NCBI GenBank assembly: GCA_002841865.1
Contig: PHBD01000011.1
Location: 62,001-126,000, forward strand
Reading direction: 5' to 3'
Origin: Deltaproteobacteria bacterium HGW-Deltaproteobacteria-19
GTDB lineage: Bacteria; Desulfobacterota; Syntrophia; Syntrophales; PHBD01
DNA: 64,000 nucleotides
Every line of letters starts with the position of its first letter. The first letter of the stretch is position 1. This document shows, piece after piece, positions 17,283 to 26,433 of this stretch. Under the pieces are notes generated by a model that saw nothing but the letters and a program-made list of their open reading frames with translations, ran no database searches and had not been told where the DNA came from. The translations under genes were made by a program, and so were the position numbers.

Positions 17283-20200
17283 ATGATCATGCTGAAAGGG
17301 GAAAAGGTGAATACAGATCTGCAACGCGCTACAAAGGAACTCGCTGCTCGAGCAAAACTAATTGATGTAGCTCGCCTCCTTGGGATGCACATATCATACC
17401 CGCGTTCAGGGAATCCCCAAGTGCTTTGTCCATTTCACGATGATCATACCCCTTCTATGTCGTTATATGACGATCATTATCACTGCTTCGCATGTAATGC
17501 GCACGGTAATGTTTTCGAACTTATCAAGGCGATACACAAGGTTCAGTTTATAGATGCCCGAAAGTGGCTTGCTGACAAGTACGGGGTTCGTCTTCCGACA
17601 CACGAATATACTGGCGACCGTCCTCAAAACGCGCGAGCTTTAGGACTAAATCTGGCGTTCCAACATTATAAGCAGCAAAGAAGCCTTGATACGACATGTC
17701 TTGACAATTGGGCTAAATTACGTGGTTTTGATAGTAGATTTCTCAAATCAGCTGAAGTTTTCGGTGCAAAAGGGAACAAATTATCACGCCAGTTAAAATC
17801 AGCCGAGAATTTTGAAGCCTTAGACGGGCTTGTGGAAGCAGGGCTTCTTTATAAACCCAAGTCAGATCTTCCGATCGCTCATCCGTACCAAGACATCTAT
17901 TATACTGATCGTATTATTTTCACGATCAGAACTGCGCAGGGTGATATTGCGGGCTTTGCAGGGCGCTCCGTGGGAGACGATAAGCCGAAGTATTTGTTCT
18001 CCAAGGGATTGCCAAAAGGAGAGCTTCTTTATCGATTAGATATGGTCAGAAACAAGCTAATCTCAGTCCTGAAAGCCAAAATCACCGAGAGTGTCCATCT
18101 TTATGTAGTTGAGGGTCTACTTGATGCGTTACGGCTAGAGTCACTTGGTCTCTCTGCCGTAGCCATCCTTGGCAGTAGGATGACAGAATCTCAAACGGGA
18201 CTTTTACTTGATTTAGCTAAGGATTTAAACCGTCTGAACAAACAGTTGATCGTTCACCTCTTCTTGGACTCTGACGAAGCAGGACGAAAGGGGACAACAG
18301 CAGCCATACCGTCCTTATGGTCTGCAGCGAGGGAATCTCACTTTGTCCTTGATATCATCAAACCAAAGTCACGGGAGAATGATATCGCGCATGATCCTGA
18401 TGAGTATTTACGCGACGTTTTTCGTTTCGGGGATTCATCTTCTTTTTTGCAAGACTCCGTTGTGTCAGGTCTTAGTTTTCTGGTGTCAGAACTCTTGGAT
18501 TGTCAACCATCGGATATAGATGTCGTGTGGAATACTATTTCGCAAACTGAGCGATTGGCCTGCATGAGGAGCATCAATTATATTGGTGACAGTAAGTTTT
18601 GGAAATTCACTTTTGCTAGGTTATTGCCATCTTCAGTATTCCTAGGTGCTAATAAACATGATGAACCAGCATGGCTCCAGGATCTTAAGAACTTTTTACT
18701 GTTTGAAGAACCCGATGCAAGGATCCCATATAGACGTCCTGTTGCCGATATTGCAGAAGTAACTCCACCATTGGGCAAGGAACGTCTTTCTCACGCGCTT
18801 AAACTCGCAACAAGTAGCCTTCAAAGGCGGGACATGCCGGTCGATGAAGGTTCATGGCTTCGCATGAATCTGGCGAGCGACGTTTTCGAAGAGCACTTCA
18901 AGAGAATGCTGAGCTTGGGATCATCTCATAATGAGCCTTTTGCTGCCGCAAAGATCCCAAAGCCTAATGGTGAATTCCGACTCAAGGCACTTCCATGTCA
19001 TGAAGACTTGGTACTTCAGCAGTATATGATGAACGCTCTGCTTCGCGACAATCCGCAAAGCCATCGGTTTCTAGAATGCATTCCTGCCGTGCGTTTCAGC
19101 CGCTATAAGCACCGAAACCGATCAAGAATAACAGGTCTTGTTAAACATGAAGGTGACGAAGACATCGCAAGCTTTGCTTATCAGATTGACATGGATGTTC
19201 TCGAGGGACGAACGCCGCCCGGAAATACCGGCATGTTCCGGCACTATGCTGAGTGCTGGCGAGAATTTATCAATTATCTCGAATCAAAGCTAACTAGCAT
19301 CGGGGTGAAGGATATTCACGTTATGCGACTGGATATCCGTAAATACTATGATCTGCTGCCTCTCTTCACTGTTAGGGATGCATTACTCGAACCACTGAAA
19401 AAAGCGCTAGGTTCCCTTGAAAATGCAACGCAGTGTGCACCTGAGTTTCGTCCAGACGTCACTGACCCAGAAGAGCGTGCTCGGCTAATTGTTGACTGGC
19501 TGTGTAAACAGAGTTTTGGTTATCGGTACTACAACCCATCGGATGGTTTGCCCCGTGACTACGAATGGAAGGACCGCGGAGTGCCGCAGGGTCCTGATCT
19601 ATCGGCATACCTTGCAAACATTGCCCTTTTCCCATTAGACAAAACCATTAAGGAGCATATCAATAGTTTGAACGCAAGCATTGGAAATGGCCAAGATCAG
19701 AACGTTCGTGCGGTATACGCCCGGTACGTGGATGATCTGATCCTGATCACGGATTCTTCGGAAAATCTAACTAAATTACGAATCCATATTGAAAACGAAC
19801 TCTCGAAATTAGGGCTCGAACTTAACAAAAAAACAGCACCCCTAACCTCGATGACCCAAGCTGATGTTCGACAGTGGTTGACTGATGAACGTGGAGGTCT
19901 TGGTGTTTCGGCACCGTCACGTACTCCCACTAACGCCTTTGAGACATTGGTAAATGATTGCATTGAGAGCGGGCATGTCGATCGAAGTGACTCCCTTCTC
20001 GTACTGCATAGTCCCTGGATGGACGACCCAGACACAGAAGCTGAAGATGTAATCAACGGTGTTAAGGCTTCAAGGAATAGCCAAGAACTACGATACGGCG
20101 ACCTTTGTTGTGCCGCTAAACATATCTGGCGTGTTGTTATAGAAAAGGCACCTAATCGCGCTTCACTCGACTTGTTAGCCAAGACATTTTATGACTATTG

Positions 20201-23200
20201 GAATAAGACAGGCAGACCCACTAAATCATCGGATGATGAAGTTACGGCATTCCATGATGTGTGCGCGATATTAGCGGCATTGGACGGGATTGAACGTTTC
20301 CTTTGTAGCAGAACCGACAGAAACCCGACCTTTTCAATGTCGGCGCGTCAAAAGAATGAAGAATGGCGGACGAGGTTGGCACGGGCCGTTATATCGGGGG
20401 ACATCCAAACCATAAAAACACTTGCAGGAAAACGAGAGACAAGCTTTGCTGTGGAACAAGGTATTCGTCACATGCTCGAACTCAAACATCTGTCTCTGAT
20501 CAGGACTTCATGCCTCGTTTTGCCTAAAGATACTACTCTCGTAAATAATTCATTTTATAACCATCAAGGGCGGTTGCCCCTGCCACCTCCAATCATGCGA
20601 CACTTGTGTTCAGTCGCTGCGGTTTGTAAGAATATAGCTATTTTAGAGCAGGCGACTATGATTCCCGATGCTAGAGAGACCGCTTCAGGGCCAGTTCTTC
20701 TACTCCATAATGCAATCTCTCGTCTTCAGATAGGTGACGCGTACAGCAACACAATCGATCCAATGGATGGGCTGAAGGGGCAGTTCGACAGTGTTCAAAG
20801 AGAATTTTCAGTATTCAATGATTCAGAATTCGCCACGCAAACTTTGAAACTATGGCTACCTCACAACAAATCAAACCAGAGCACACACAATCAACAGTTT
20901 CTTCAACCGGCTCTTCGTTCCTTCATCAACATTGCCAAGAAGAATCGAATGGCCGATTATCTTGGGAAAAGACCCGATTTTGGCAGCGCATTGCTCGATG
21001 GAGCGGATCCTATTCCGGTGCCACCTGGAATCGATTATCCAGGCATAATCGGTTGGAATAGAGAGAAAGATACATTTGTTCGAGTGGACTTTGTAGATAA
21101 TGAGACTACGTTCGGAGATCTGGATGGGATAACATGGGAAGCCTTTGATCGTGACGACACGAATGGAAGAGAATGGACACGCCTACGAGCTGCAGCAAAA
21201 GGATGGCAACCACTCATTGATATAGTCCCACTGGCCAAGGATATCTGCGTGCATGAAAACGCGCCTAGATTCTGCGCATCACTTTTTCTTGGCCTTCAGA
21301 AAGCATTGCACACGAACGAAGAAAACGTTGTGCCCTGTGCCGCACCGCATGTACTTGTGAGAGAGTTTAACAGAGAAAAGATGTCTTTTTCGGCTGTTGG
21401 AGTGTTGGGGTATCAATTATCCAAAAATTCCTTCGATACTCTGGCCTTCATTCGTCGTGGCTGGTCTTTGGCACAGGAAAGTGTTTCGGCTCAGTATGCG
21501 GACATTTGGCGCATTGGTAGTACTGTAGCTGATATCACTGGCTTTCTCGAATACTGTCATGCCGATAGCAGTATGCGCTTAACAAATCGTTCATATGTGT
21601 TCGATTGTGGACTTACCCCAACTTGGGCGAGGGAGGCGCTTTTCCGAACAGCGTTTTTTAGACTACAAGGAAAAAAAGTACGGCCCGGTATTCTTCGTAT
21701 TGATCAATCCTCAAATCTCCCTATGACCGTTGCACGTGCGGTGAAACAGTTGAACGGTTTTCCAAGTCGTTCTGAAGGCATAGGGATAGACATTCCGCAA
21801 CTGAGATACGTCCTCAGTTCTTCCGCTGAATCAAGAGCCATGGCGTTGCGCATGGCAAATGATGCAGTCTACGGTGGGCCAGGGGGCGCAGCATTCTTCT
21901 TGATGCACTTTGCGTCGCACTATTTCAGAGACGACGATGTCTTGGCGAGTCTTCTGCCAAATCCTCCCGAAACAATGGGCACTATGTCATTGCCCAAACG
22001 GCGGGCTGTTTTGGGTTACCACGAGCTAGCGCGTCGAGTGGGCATGTTATTGGAGGACCCGCAGACGCTTCCTGACTTGAGCGGACTTGAAGCACTAGCA
22101 GTTGGTCTTCGGATACTTGCATTAACGGAAAACGTGAGAGCTCAAGTTCTTGAAAGACTTCATTTGTTATCTGATACAGATCTTCAGCCATTTGAGGAGT
22201 CGCTTGGTTTGGTCTCATTTGGGATCGACGCCCAGAGCGTGCTAATAGCTGAGGAAATAGAGCACCATCAGTCTGCATTGATCAAACGGCTCATCCAACT
22301 GAAACTAGGCTTACCCACCACATTCGCGGGTTTAGATAAAATCACACCTCTTGGTTGGTGGGCATTGTTAATTGCAATGTGCGGATTCAGCGAGATTCCG
22401 TTTGGGAAAGCGACCATTGGAAACGTTGATCGCTCCAAATGCGAAACAATAACTAAAGCGCTAATCCTTTGGGATAATCATTCTAAAGACTTCCCTTGGG
22501 AAGGGCTTTTATCGACGATTAAACAATGGACGGAGGACTTTACACACAAAGCGTTTGAGATATTGGCTGAGTTGGATCATGCCCTTGGTGTTGAGTTGTT
22601 GCCAAAAGAAAATCTAATGTTCACCTATAGCCCAAATTACCGAAAAGGGATTGTTAATTTTTCTCTGCCAACTGGTCGCTTGACTCTTGATTCATGGCGT
22701 TTTCTTTTCGCCTCAACAGGAAGCGCGATTCGAGATGTTGAGTTCATTAGAGATCCTAACGACAAAAACATAAAAATCAGTTTCTGGACCGAAACAAGAG
22801 TGGGCGGTGAGTTGGTTGCAATTAGCGCTATGTCGACGGCATTGGCTACACTTGCGGGTATCCACGGAAAATCACAACCAACAATGCTAGAGGCTACAAC
22901 GTCGGTAGATGTTTGCGTGGCCGATGCGTCTCCAGCGAAAGCGCATTCTTTAGAAACTATAACAGAAGTAATCAGTCTTCCTGATAGTTTGACCGTTCAG
23001 ACAGAAATAGCCTCTGGCGTCGGAGATGCAGTATCCGTTGCATCAGCAATCTCGAATAGATGGAAGGATGTCATCTCAAGGATGCAACATGACTCTTGGA
23101 AGGCACGACAAGAAGATACGAGAGATGTTGCTAGTCATGTTCGAGTTGCCCTTCTCCAACTGGAAATTGATTCCAGTTATGAGCATCCTGTTTCGGAATT

Positions 23201-24740
23201 GTGCTGTAAGTCTAGGGGGACATCAGATGCGGACGGTGAAATTGGAAAGTTAATTGAGATCGTTCAAAAGGATATGACGAAATGGGATGAGGCTGCGACC
23301 AATGCTATGATATCCAAGACTCGCAGTTGTGCAGAGTACCGTCGTCGTAAAATTTTGGAAGAAGTGTTGAAAGCTTGTAACAGTTTCAAAGTGGATATCC
23401 TTGTCCTTCCCGAATACTCTGTTCGACCTGAGACCGTAGAATGGATTGCGAAAGCTCTTCCATCATTCGCTCGCAATATATCTGTGTGGGCAGGAACGTT
23501 CCGGAAACCTCCTTATATGATTGGAGAATGTGCTGACATTTTTGCAGACGTTCCTGACTGGGCTGCTCCACTTCCAGTCATATTTCCGGGTGATCCCTCA
23601 ACAAGTCCTGGGGATATAAAGGTAACGAGATGGAAAAAATATCCTGCCGCTGGTCTCGGTGAAGTATTTAATCCTTATAAAAGTGAAATTCAACCCATAT
23701 CCTGGATGTTAAAGAATGAGCCAGGATTTCGAGATCACCGCGATCTAATCTGTGAACTAATCTGTTCTGAAATATTTTTACTCTCCAGCCCGTCGAATCT
23801 TCTTTCACTCGGTGTTCGGCTTCGTGCCTTAAGTCACAAATTCGGGCTGCCCGGTATGGATTCTCCGAAAGGTGTTATGGAAGATGAGGTTCTTCCAGAC
23901 TGTAAGTCCTTTTCGCTTTTTACATCGTTGCAGACACCCAGAAAGTACCGGCGGCATCCCATTATTATTGTTCCTGCATTGACTACACGCCCAGTTGATT
24001 GGGCTGTAACTGGGCAAGCCGGTTATTTAGCCTCTGGCCTCACTACGGTGTTCTGTAATGCAGTCCATGCGAACGGCAAAGGACAGAGTTGTTTTATTGG
24101 GACGGACTGTTGGGATAATAGCCGCAGGAAAACGAAGTTAGACAGGCATAATCCCCAATTGGGACCATATCACGGTGTGATACCTGGCATCTATACTCAG
24201 ACCAGTGAAGATCGAGGCTGGTTAAGCGGAACGGAACAGGCTCTGGTGATCGCCGACATTGATCCAATCCTTTCCTGCGGTGGTGACCCCAGTCCTGAAT
24301 CATTAGGATCTTCATTAACACTTGTAGCACACCTCCCCATTATCGAATCTTTGCAAGTTGATTTGGACAAGAAGACTAATGGATGTCGTTGTTCTTGGGA
24401 ACATAATGATTTAAGTCAAGATTTCGATGCATTAATGCAATCCATGGGTGAGCGTTTGAGTGCCGTATCAGGTCATACTTCGATAGATGATCATCAACCC
24501 GAAATTCTTGAGGCAGAACTTCTCAAACTAGCAAATATGGCAAGGTTACGAGAAAGCGACTCAGATTGGCTAAAGAAAAGGGCTAATGCGTATCGTAATC
24601 ATCATGCAGGCGACCCAGTAAGATGGCCGCCACCCGTCGCCCTTGACTGGTTATGTATTGAACTTGACTATGATATGGAGGATATGCCGATTATTGGTAT
24701 GCCGGAGTACAGAAAGGATCCCGGTGAAATGAATACATAG
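17283..24740 (+). CDS. DnaG-like primase / reverse transcriptase / nitrilase-fold fusion protein
   Basis: About 2,485 residues from ATG 17283 (ATG 17289, or GTG 17307 behind AAAGGGGA, are alternatives; numbers here use 17283). Residues 49-71 are a CHC2 zinc finger (Cys49, His52, Cys68, Cys71). Residues about 190-340 are a DnaG-type core and Toprim: RIIFTIR, GDDKPKYL, VVEGLLDAL (Glu277), FLDSDEAGRKG (Asp329, Asp331). About 555-910 is a reverse transcriptase: KIPKPNGEFR, motif A MRLDIRKYYD (Asp684), motif B GVPQGPDLSAYLAN (from 766), motif C RYVDDLIL (Asp817, Asp818). About 920-1950 is unassigned. About 1955-2390 is nitrilase-like: VLPEYS (Glu2044), TRWKKYP (Lys2118/2119), LICSEIF (Cys2161). 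RT plus nitrilase recalls DRT1/UG1 antiphage RTs. An antiviral role is inference. Confidence 0.93.
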   Translation: MIMLKGEKVNTDLQRATKELAARAKLIDVARLLGMHISYPRSGNPQVLCPFHDDHTPSMSLYDDHYHCFACNAHGNVFELIKAIHKVQFIDARKWLADKYGVRLPTHEYTGDRPQNARALGLNLAFQHYKQQRSLDTTCLDNWAKLRGFDSRFLKSAEVFGAKGNKLSRQLKSAENFEALDGLVEAGLLYKPKSDLPIAHPYQDIYYTDRIIFTIRTAQGDIAGFAGRSVGDDKPKYLFSKGLPKGELLYRLDMVRNKLISVLKAKITESVHLYVVEGLLDALRLESLGLSAVAILGSRMTESQTGLLLDLAKDLNRLNKQLIVHLFLDSDEAGRKGTTAAIPSLWSAARESHFVLDIIKPKSRENDIAHDPDEYLRDVFRFGDSSSFLQDSVVSGLSFLVSELLDCQPSDIDVVWNTISQTERLACMRSINYIGDSKFWKFTFARLLPSSVFLGANKHDEPAWLQDLKNFLLFEEPDARIPYRRPVADIAEVTPPLGKERLSHALKLATSSLQRRDMPVDEGSWLRMNLASDVFEEHFKRMLSLGSSHNEPFAAAKIPKPNGEFRLKALPCHEDLVLQQYMMNALLRDNPQSHRFLECIPAVRFSRYKHRNRSRITGLVKHEGDEDIASFAYQIDMDVLEGRTPPGNTGMFRHYAECWREFINYLESKLTSIGVKDIHVMRLDIRKYYDLLPLFTVRDALLEPLKKALGSLENATQCAPEFRPDVTDPEERARLIVDWLCKQSFGYRYYNPSDGLPRDYEWKDRGVPQGPDLSAYLANIALFPLDKTIKEHINSLNASIGNGQDQNVRAVYARYVDDLILITDSSENLTKLRIHIENELSKLGLELNKKTAPLTSMTQADVRQWLTDERGGLGVSAPSRTPTNAFETLVNDCIESGHVDRSDSLLVLHSPWMDDPDTEAEDVINGVKASRNSQELRYGDLCCAAKHIWRVVIEKAPNRASLDLLAKTFYDYWNKTGRPTKSSDDEVTAFHDVCAILAALDGIERFLCSRTDRNPTFSMSARQKNEEWRTRLARAVISGDIQTIKTLAGKRETSFAVEQGIRHMLELKHLSLIRTSCLVLPKDTTLVNNSFYNHQGRLPLPPPIMRHLCSVAAVCKNIAILEQATMIPDARETASGPVLLLHNAISRLQIGDAYSNTIDPMDGLKGQFDSVQREFSVFNDSEFATQTLKLWLPHNKSNQSTHNQQFLQPALRSFINIAKKNRMADYLGKRPDFGSALLDGADPIPVPPGIDYPGIIGWNREKDTFVRVDFVDNETTFGDLDGITWEAFDRDDTNGREWTRLRAAAKGWQPLIDIVPLAKDICVHENAPRFCASLFLGLQKALHTNEENVVPCAAPHVLVREFNREKMSFSAVGVLGYQLSKNSFDTLAFIRRGWSLAQESVSAQYADIWRIGSTVADITGFLEYCHADSSMRLTNRSYVFDCGLTPTWAREALFRTAFFRLQGKKVRPGILRIDQSSNLPMTVARAVKQLNGFPSRSEGIGIDIPQLRYVLSSSAESRAMALRMANDAVYGGPGGAAFFLMHFASHYFRDDDVLASLLPNPPETMGTMSLPKRRAVLGYHELARRVGMLLEDPQTLPDLSGLEALAVGLRILALTENVRAQVLERLHLLSDTDLQPFEESLGLVSFGIDAQSVLIAEEIEHHQSALIKRLIQLKLGLPTTFAGLDKITPLGWWALLIAMCGFSEIPFGKATIGNVDRSKCETITKALILWDNHSKDFPWEGLLSTIKQWTEDFTHKAFEILAELDHALGVELLPKENLMFTYSPNYRKGIVNFSLPTGRLTLDSWRFLFASTGSAIRDVEFIRDPNDKNIKISFWTETRVGGELVAISAMSTALATLAGIHGKSQPTMLEATTSVDVCVADASPAKAHSLETITEVISLPDSLTVQTEIASGVGDAVSVASAISNRWKDVISRMQHDSWKARQEDTRDVASHVRVALLQLEIDSSYEHPVSELCCKSRGTSDADGEIGKLIEIVQKDMTKWDEAATNAMISKTRSCAEYRRRKILEEVLKACNSFKVDILVLPEYSVRPETVEWIAKALPSFARNISVWAGTFRKPPYMIGECADIFADVPDWAAPLPVIFPGDPSTSPGDIKVTRWKKYPAAGLGEVFNPYKSEIQPISWMLKNEPGFRDHRDLICELICSEIFLLSSPSNLLSLGVRLRALSHKFGLPGMDSPKGVMEDEVLPDCKSFSLFTSLQTPRKYRRHPIIIVPALTTRPVDWAVTGQAGYLASGLTTVFCNAVHANGKGQSCFIGTDCWDNSRRKTKLDRHNPQLGPYHGVIPGIYTQTSEDRGWLSGTEQALVIADIDPILSCGGDPSPESLGSSLTLVAHLPIIESLQVDLDKKTNGCRCSWEHNDLSQDFDALMQSMGERLSAVSGHTSIDDHQPEILEAELLKLANMARLRESDSDWLKKRANAYRNHHAGDPVRWPPPVALDWLCIELDYDMEDMPIIGMPEYRKDPGEMNT

Positions 24741-24795
24741 GTTGCAATCTCTTAACAGGTTCGTCTGCAAAGGAACAAGATATTTACTCTGAAGC

Positions 24796-25656
24796 TGGAG
24801 TTGCCCCTGATTGACCGGACACTGCTCTAACTTAAGTTGTTTCCGCTGGTATTCCCGCGGTGACTTCATTTTCAACCCCTTGTGGGGGTGGTTTTCATTG
24901 TAATCCTCGAACCATGTCGGCAGTTGGGCCAGAACGGTCACGGCATCCGGAAGCGAGTTCATATGAACGTAATCCCGCTTGAAGGTCTTCACGAACGACT
25001 CCGCCATCCCGTTGGACTCGGGACTGTAAAACGGAGTCGTACAGACCTCCAGGCCCATCATACGGGCAAACCGTTGCGTTTCATGGGCCACGTAACCCGG
25101 CCCGTTGTCACTCAGCCACTGGATCGGCGCCGGAACTTTATCCACCAGGCCGAAACGAGCTTCAACGGCCTCCGCCATCAGGTCCCGGACCAGGTCTCCG
25201 GAGATGCCCCCGGTTGTGCCAACATAGCTCATAACCTCCCGGTCACAGCAGTCCAGGCTGAAGGCCACCCGGACCCGTTCTCCGTTCCAGCAGGCGATCT
25301 CGAAGGCATCCGAACACCAGCGGCGGTTGCTCCGGTTCATCCGGATTCCCTCCCTCGTGAAGACGGGCAGGCCGGCCCGTATACCTCTGAAGCAACAGCC
25401 CGTTCATCTTCATGAGCCGGTAGACCCGCTTGGCGTTCACCCTCGGACGATTCTCCCGCACCAGTTGGCGATTCAAAAGCGCCGTCACTCTCCGGTATCC
25501 ATATGTCAGCCGGTCATTGGTGATCCGGCGAATCAGGAACAGGTAGCCTTCGTCATCGGCCTTCCGGTAGTGACGCTTCCGGGATCCCTCTCCGTTCTTT
25601 CGTCTCTCGTATTGACGGGATCGGGAGACCTCCAGCGTGGATGCCACCGCCGTCAT
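24796..25656 (-). pseudogene. IS3-family transposase OrfB, frameshifted
   Basis: The N-terminal frame starts MTAVASTLEVSRSRQYERRK (25656) and carries the HTH_21-like region with YGYRRVTALLNR. Near 25340 a GAGGGAGGGA tandem GGGA repeat shifts the frame. The rve catalytic core continues in another frame from RMNRSNRRWCSDAF, with DDE residues in FSLDCCDREV, WLSDNGPGY and SPESNGMAESF. No stop lies in the left inverted repeat, so the second frame runs out of the element to 24651. With the frameshift the catalytic domain is separated from its start, so this copy should be inactive. Confidence 0.82.
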
Positions 25657-25693
25657 TGGGAATCGTCCTTCGGAAGCAACGGCACCCGCGAGA

Positions 25694-26029
25694 TCAGTTT
25701 TTTTCGCGGGCCATTCGGACGGCTTCCTTCAGGATCTCGTTCTCCAGGGTCTTCCGGCCCAGAATCCGTTCCAACTCCCGAATCCGCCGTTGCAGTTCCC
25801 TGGCCTCCGACAGCGGAACCACCCCTTCGCCGGCCTTCACCGCACAGAGGGCGCCGTCCTGCATCAAACGACGCCACCGGAACAACTGGTTCGGGTGGAT
25901 CCCGTACTTGCGGGCAACCGACGAGATGCTCATCCCCGGTTGCTCCGCCTCCTGGACCATCCCCCCCTTCTCGCCGGCAGGCCAGTGGCGCCTTCGCTGG
26001 ACCGACGTCATCACCTCTACCGGACTCAT
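25694..26029 (-). CDS. IS3-family transposase OrfA (helix-turn-helix)
   Basis: 111 residues starting SPVEVMTSVQRRRHWPAGEK. A transposase-8 helix-turn-helix (SISSVARKYGIHPNQLFRWR) is followed by a leucine-zipper-like RELQRRIRELERILGRKTLE, typical of IS2-like OrfA. It stops at MAREKN in a run of seven A. One more A would let the frame continue AREKKLISRVPLLP to a TGA overlapping the OrfB start (ATGA), as in relatives. The short version is therefore either a one-base deletion or relies on slippage at the A-run. A GAGGAGAGCG site precedes the ATG. Confidence 0.82.
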   Translation of the reverse strand: MSPVEVMTSVQRRRHWPAGEKGGMVQEAEQPGMSISSVARKYGIHPNQLFRWRRLMQDGALCAVKAGEGVVPLSEARELQRRIRELERILGRKTLENEILKEAVRMAREKN

Positions 26030-26156
26030 CGCTCTCCTCTTCTGCCTTGGTTGCAGTGCTAGCTCTACAGCTATTACTACAACTTATTCCCAGGGTGAAG
26101 AGTGTCCGGTCGAATAGGGGGCTACTTCAACTACATGTCATCACATTTTCTCGCAG

Positions 26157-26327
26157 ATGTTTTCCATTTCAACATTAGGGGGACTGAATCTTCCAAGGGA
26201 AAGATGGGATGAACCGTTGTTTAACAGGCCGCTGCAAGTTGTTGGTGAATTTCAAATGGACGTGAGCAGAATCGAGGCGGTCATAAGTGGTCTTAATCGT
26301 GACGAAATATTAAGCAAATCGAATGAG
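26157..26327 (+). other. Unassigned open frame at the island's right end
   Basis: From ATG 26157 the frame reads MFSISTLGGLNLPRERWDEP and LFNRPLQVVGEFQMDVSRIE for about 57 codons up to the island border, then continues meaninglessly into crotonase antisense. It is open upstream to the IS3 right end. Composition is island-like. I recognise no family. It may be the truncated start or middle of a gene that the border or the IS cut, or chance. It is the only candidate for a second island gene besides the giant one. Confidence 0.3.
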
Positions 26328-26331
26328 CCTT
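26328..26331. repeat. Right border direct repeat (CCTT) of the island
   Basis: The sequence reads AATGAG-CCTT-GCATTGCC. It is the partner of the CCTT at 16392-16395. To its right the minus strand resumes crotonase coding sequence (ending GGC AAT GCA AGG), and to its left is island sequence. Confidence 0.65.
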
Positions 26332-26433
26332 GCATTGCCCTGGCCGATGATCCGGGGAAGGCGGTTCAGGCTTCCCATATCCGCCACAATGACGATCCGC
26401 GCCTCCCGGAGGGAGATGACGGCATCCTTCAAT
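26332..26433 (-). pseudogene. Enoyl-CoA hydratase remnant, middle piece
   Basis: On the minus strand this reads LKDAVISLREARIVIVADMG and SLNRLPRIIGQGNAR, the crotonase stretch that normally lies around residues 125-160 (compare VGVIPGGGGTQRLPRLIG in the intact fusion at 4463). It abuts the stop codon of the DUF554 gene, so the N-terminal 120 or so residues are already missing: a deletion has joined DUF554 to mid-crotonase. The C-terminal piece is at 16092-16395. Confidence 0.8.

Larger units (their letters stand above)
24796..26129 (-). mobile_element. IS3-family (IS2-like) insertion sequence
   Basis: About 1.33 kb with an OrfA/OrfB transposase pair on the minus strand. Imperfect inverted repeats of about 30 bp mark the ends: the left starts TGGAGTTGCCCC and the right, read inward, TGAAGTAGCCCC, and both continue into a shared GACCGGACACT core (24813-24823 and 26101-26111). 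Both reading frames carry lesions (see their entries). No target duplication is obvious in the flanks. The element landed 55 bp downstream of the giant gene's stop codon and did not damage it. Confidence 0.85.
16396..26327. mobile_element. About 9.9-kb AT-rich genomic island inserted in a crotonase gene
   Basis: The borders are fixed by the split crotonase gene: 304 bp of its 3' part lie left of 16396 and about 100 bp of its middle lie right of 26327, both with CCTT at the junction. Between them base composition changes visibly from GC-rich to AT-rich, and codon use in the large gene differs from the neighbours. Contents, left to right: serine-recombinase tail, a long gene-poor leader, the primase-RT-nitrilase gene, an IS3-family insertion and a short unassigned open frame. 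No complete integrase is present, so current mobility would need help in trans. The recombinase remnant at the edge suggests how it arrived. Confidence 0.8.
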
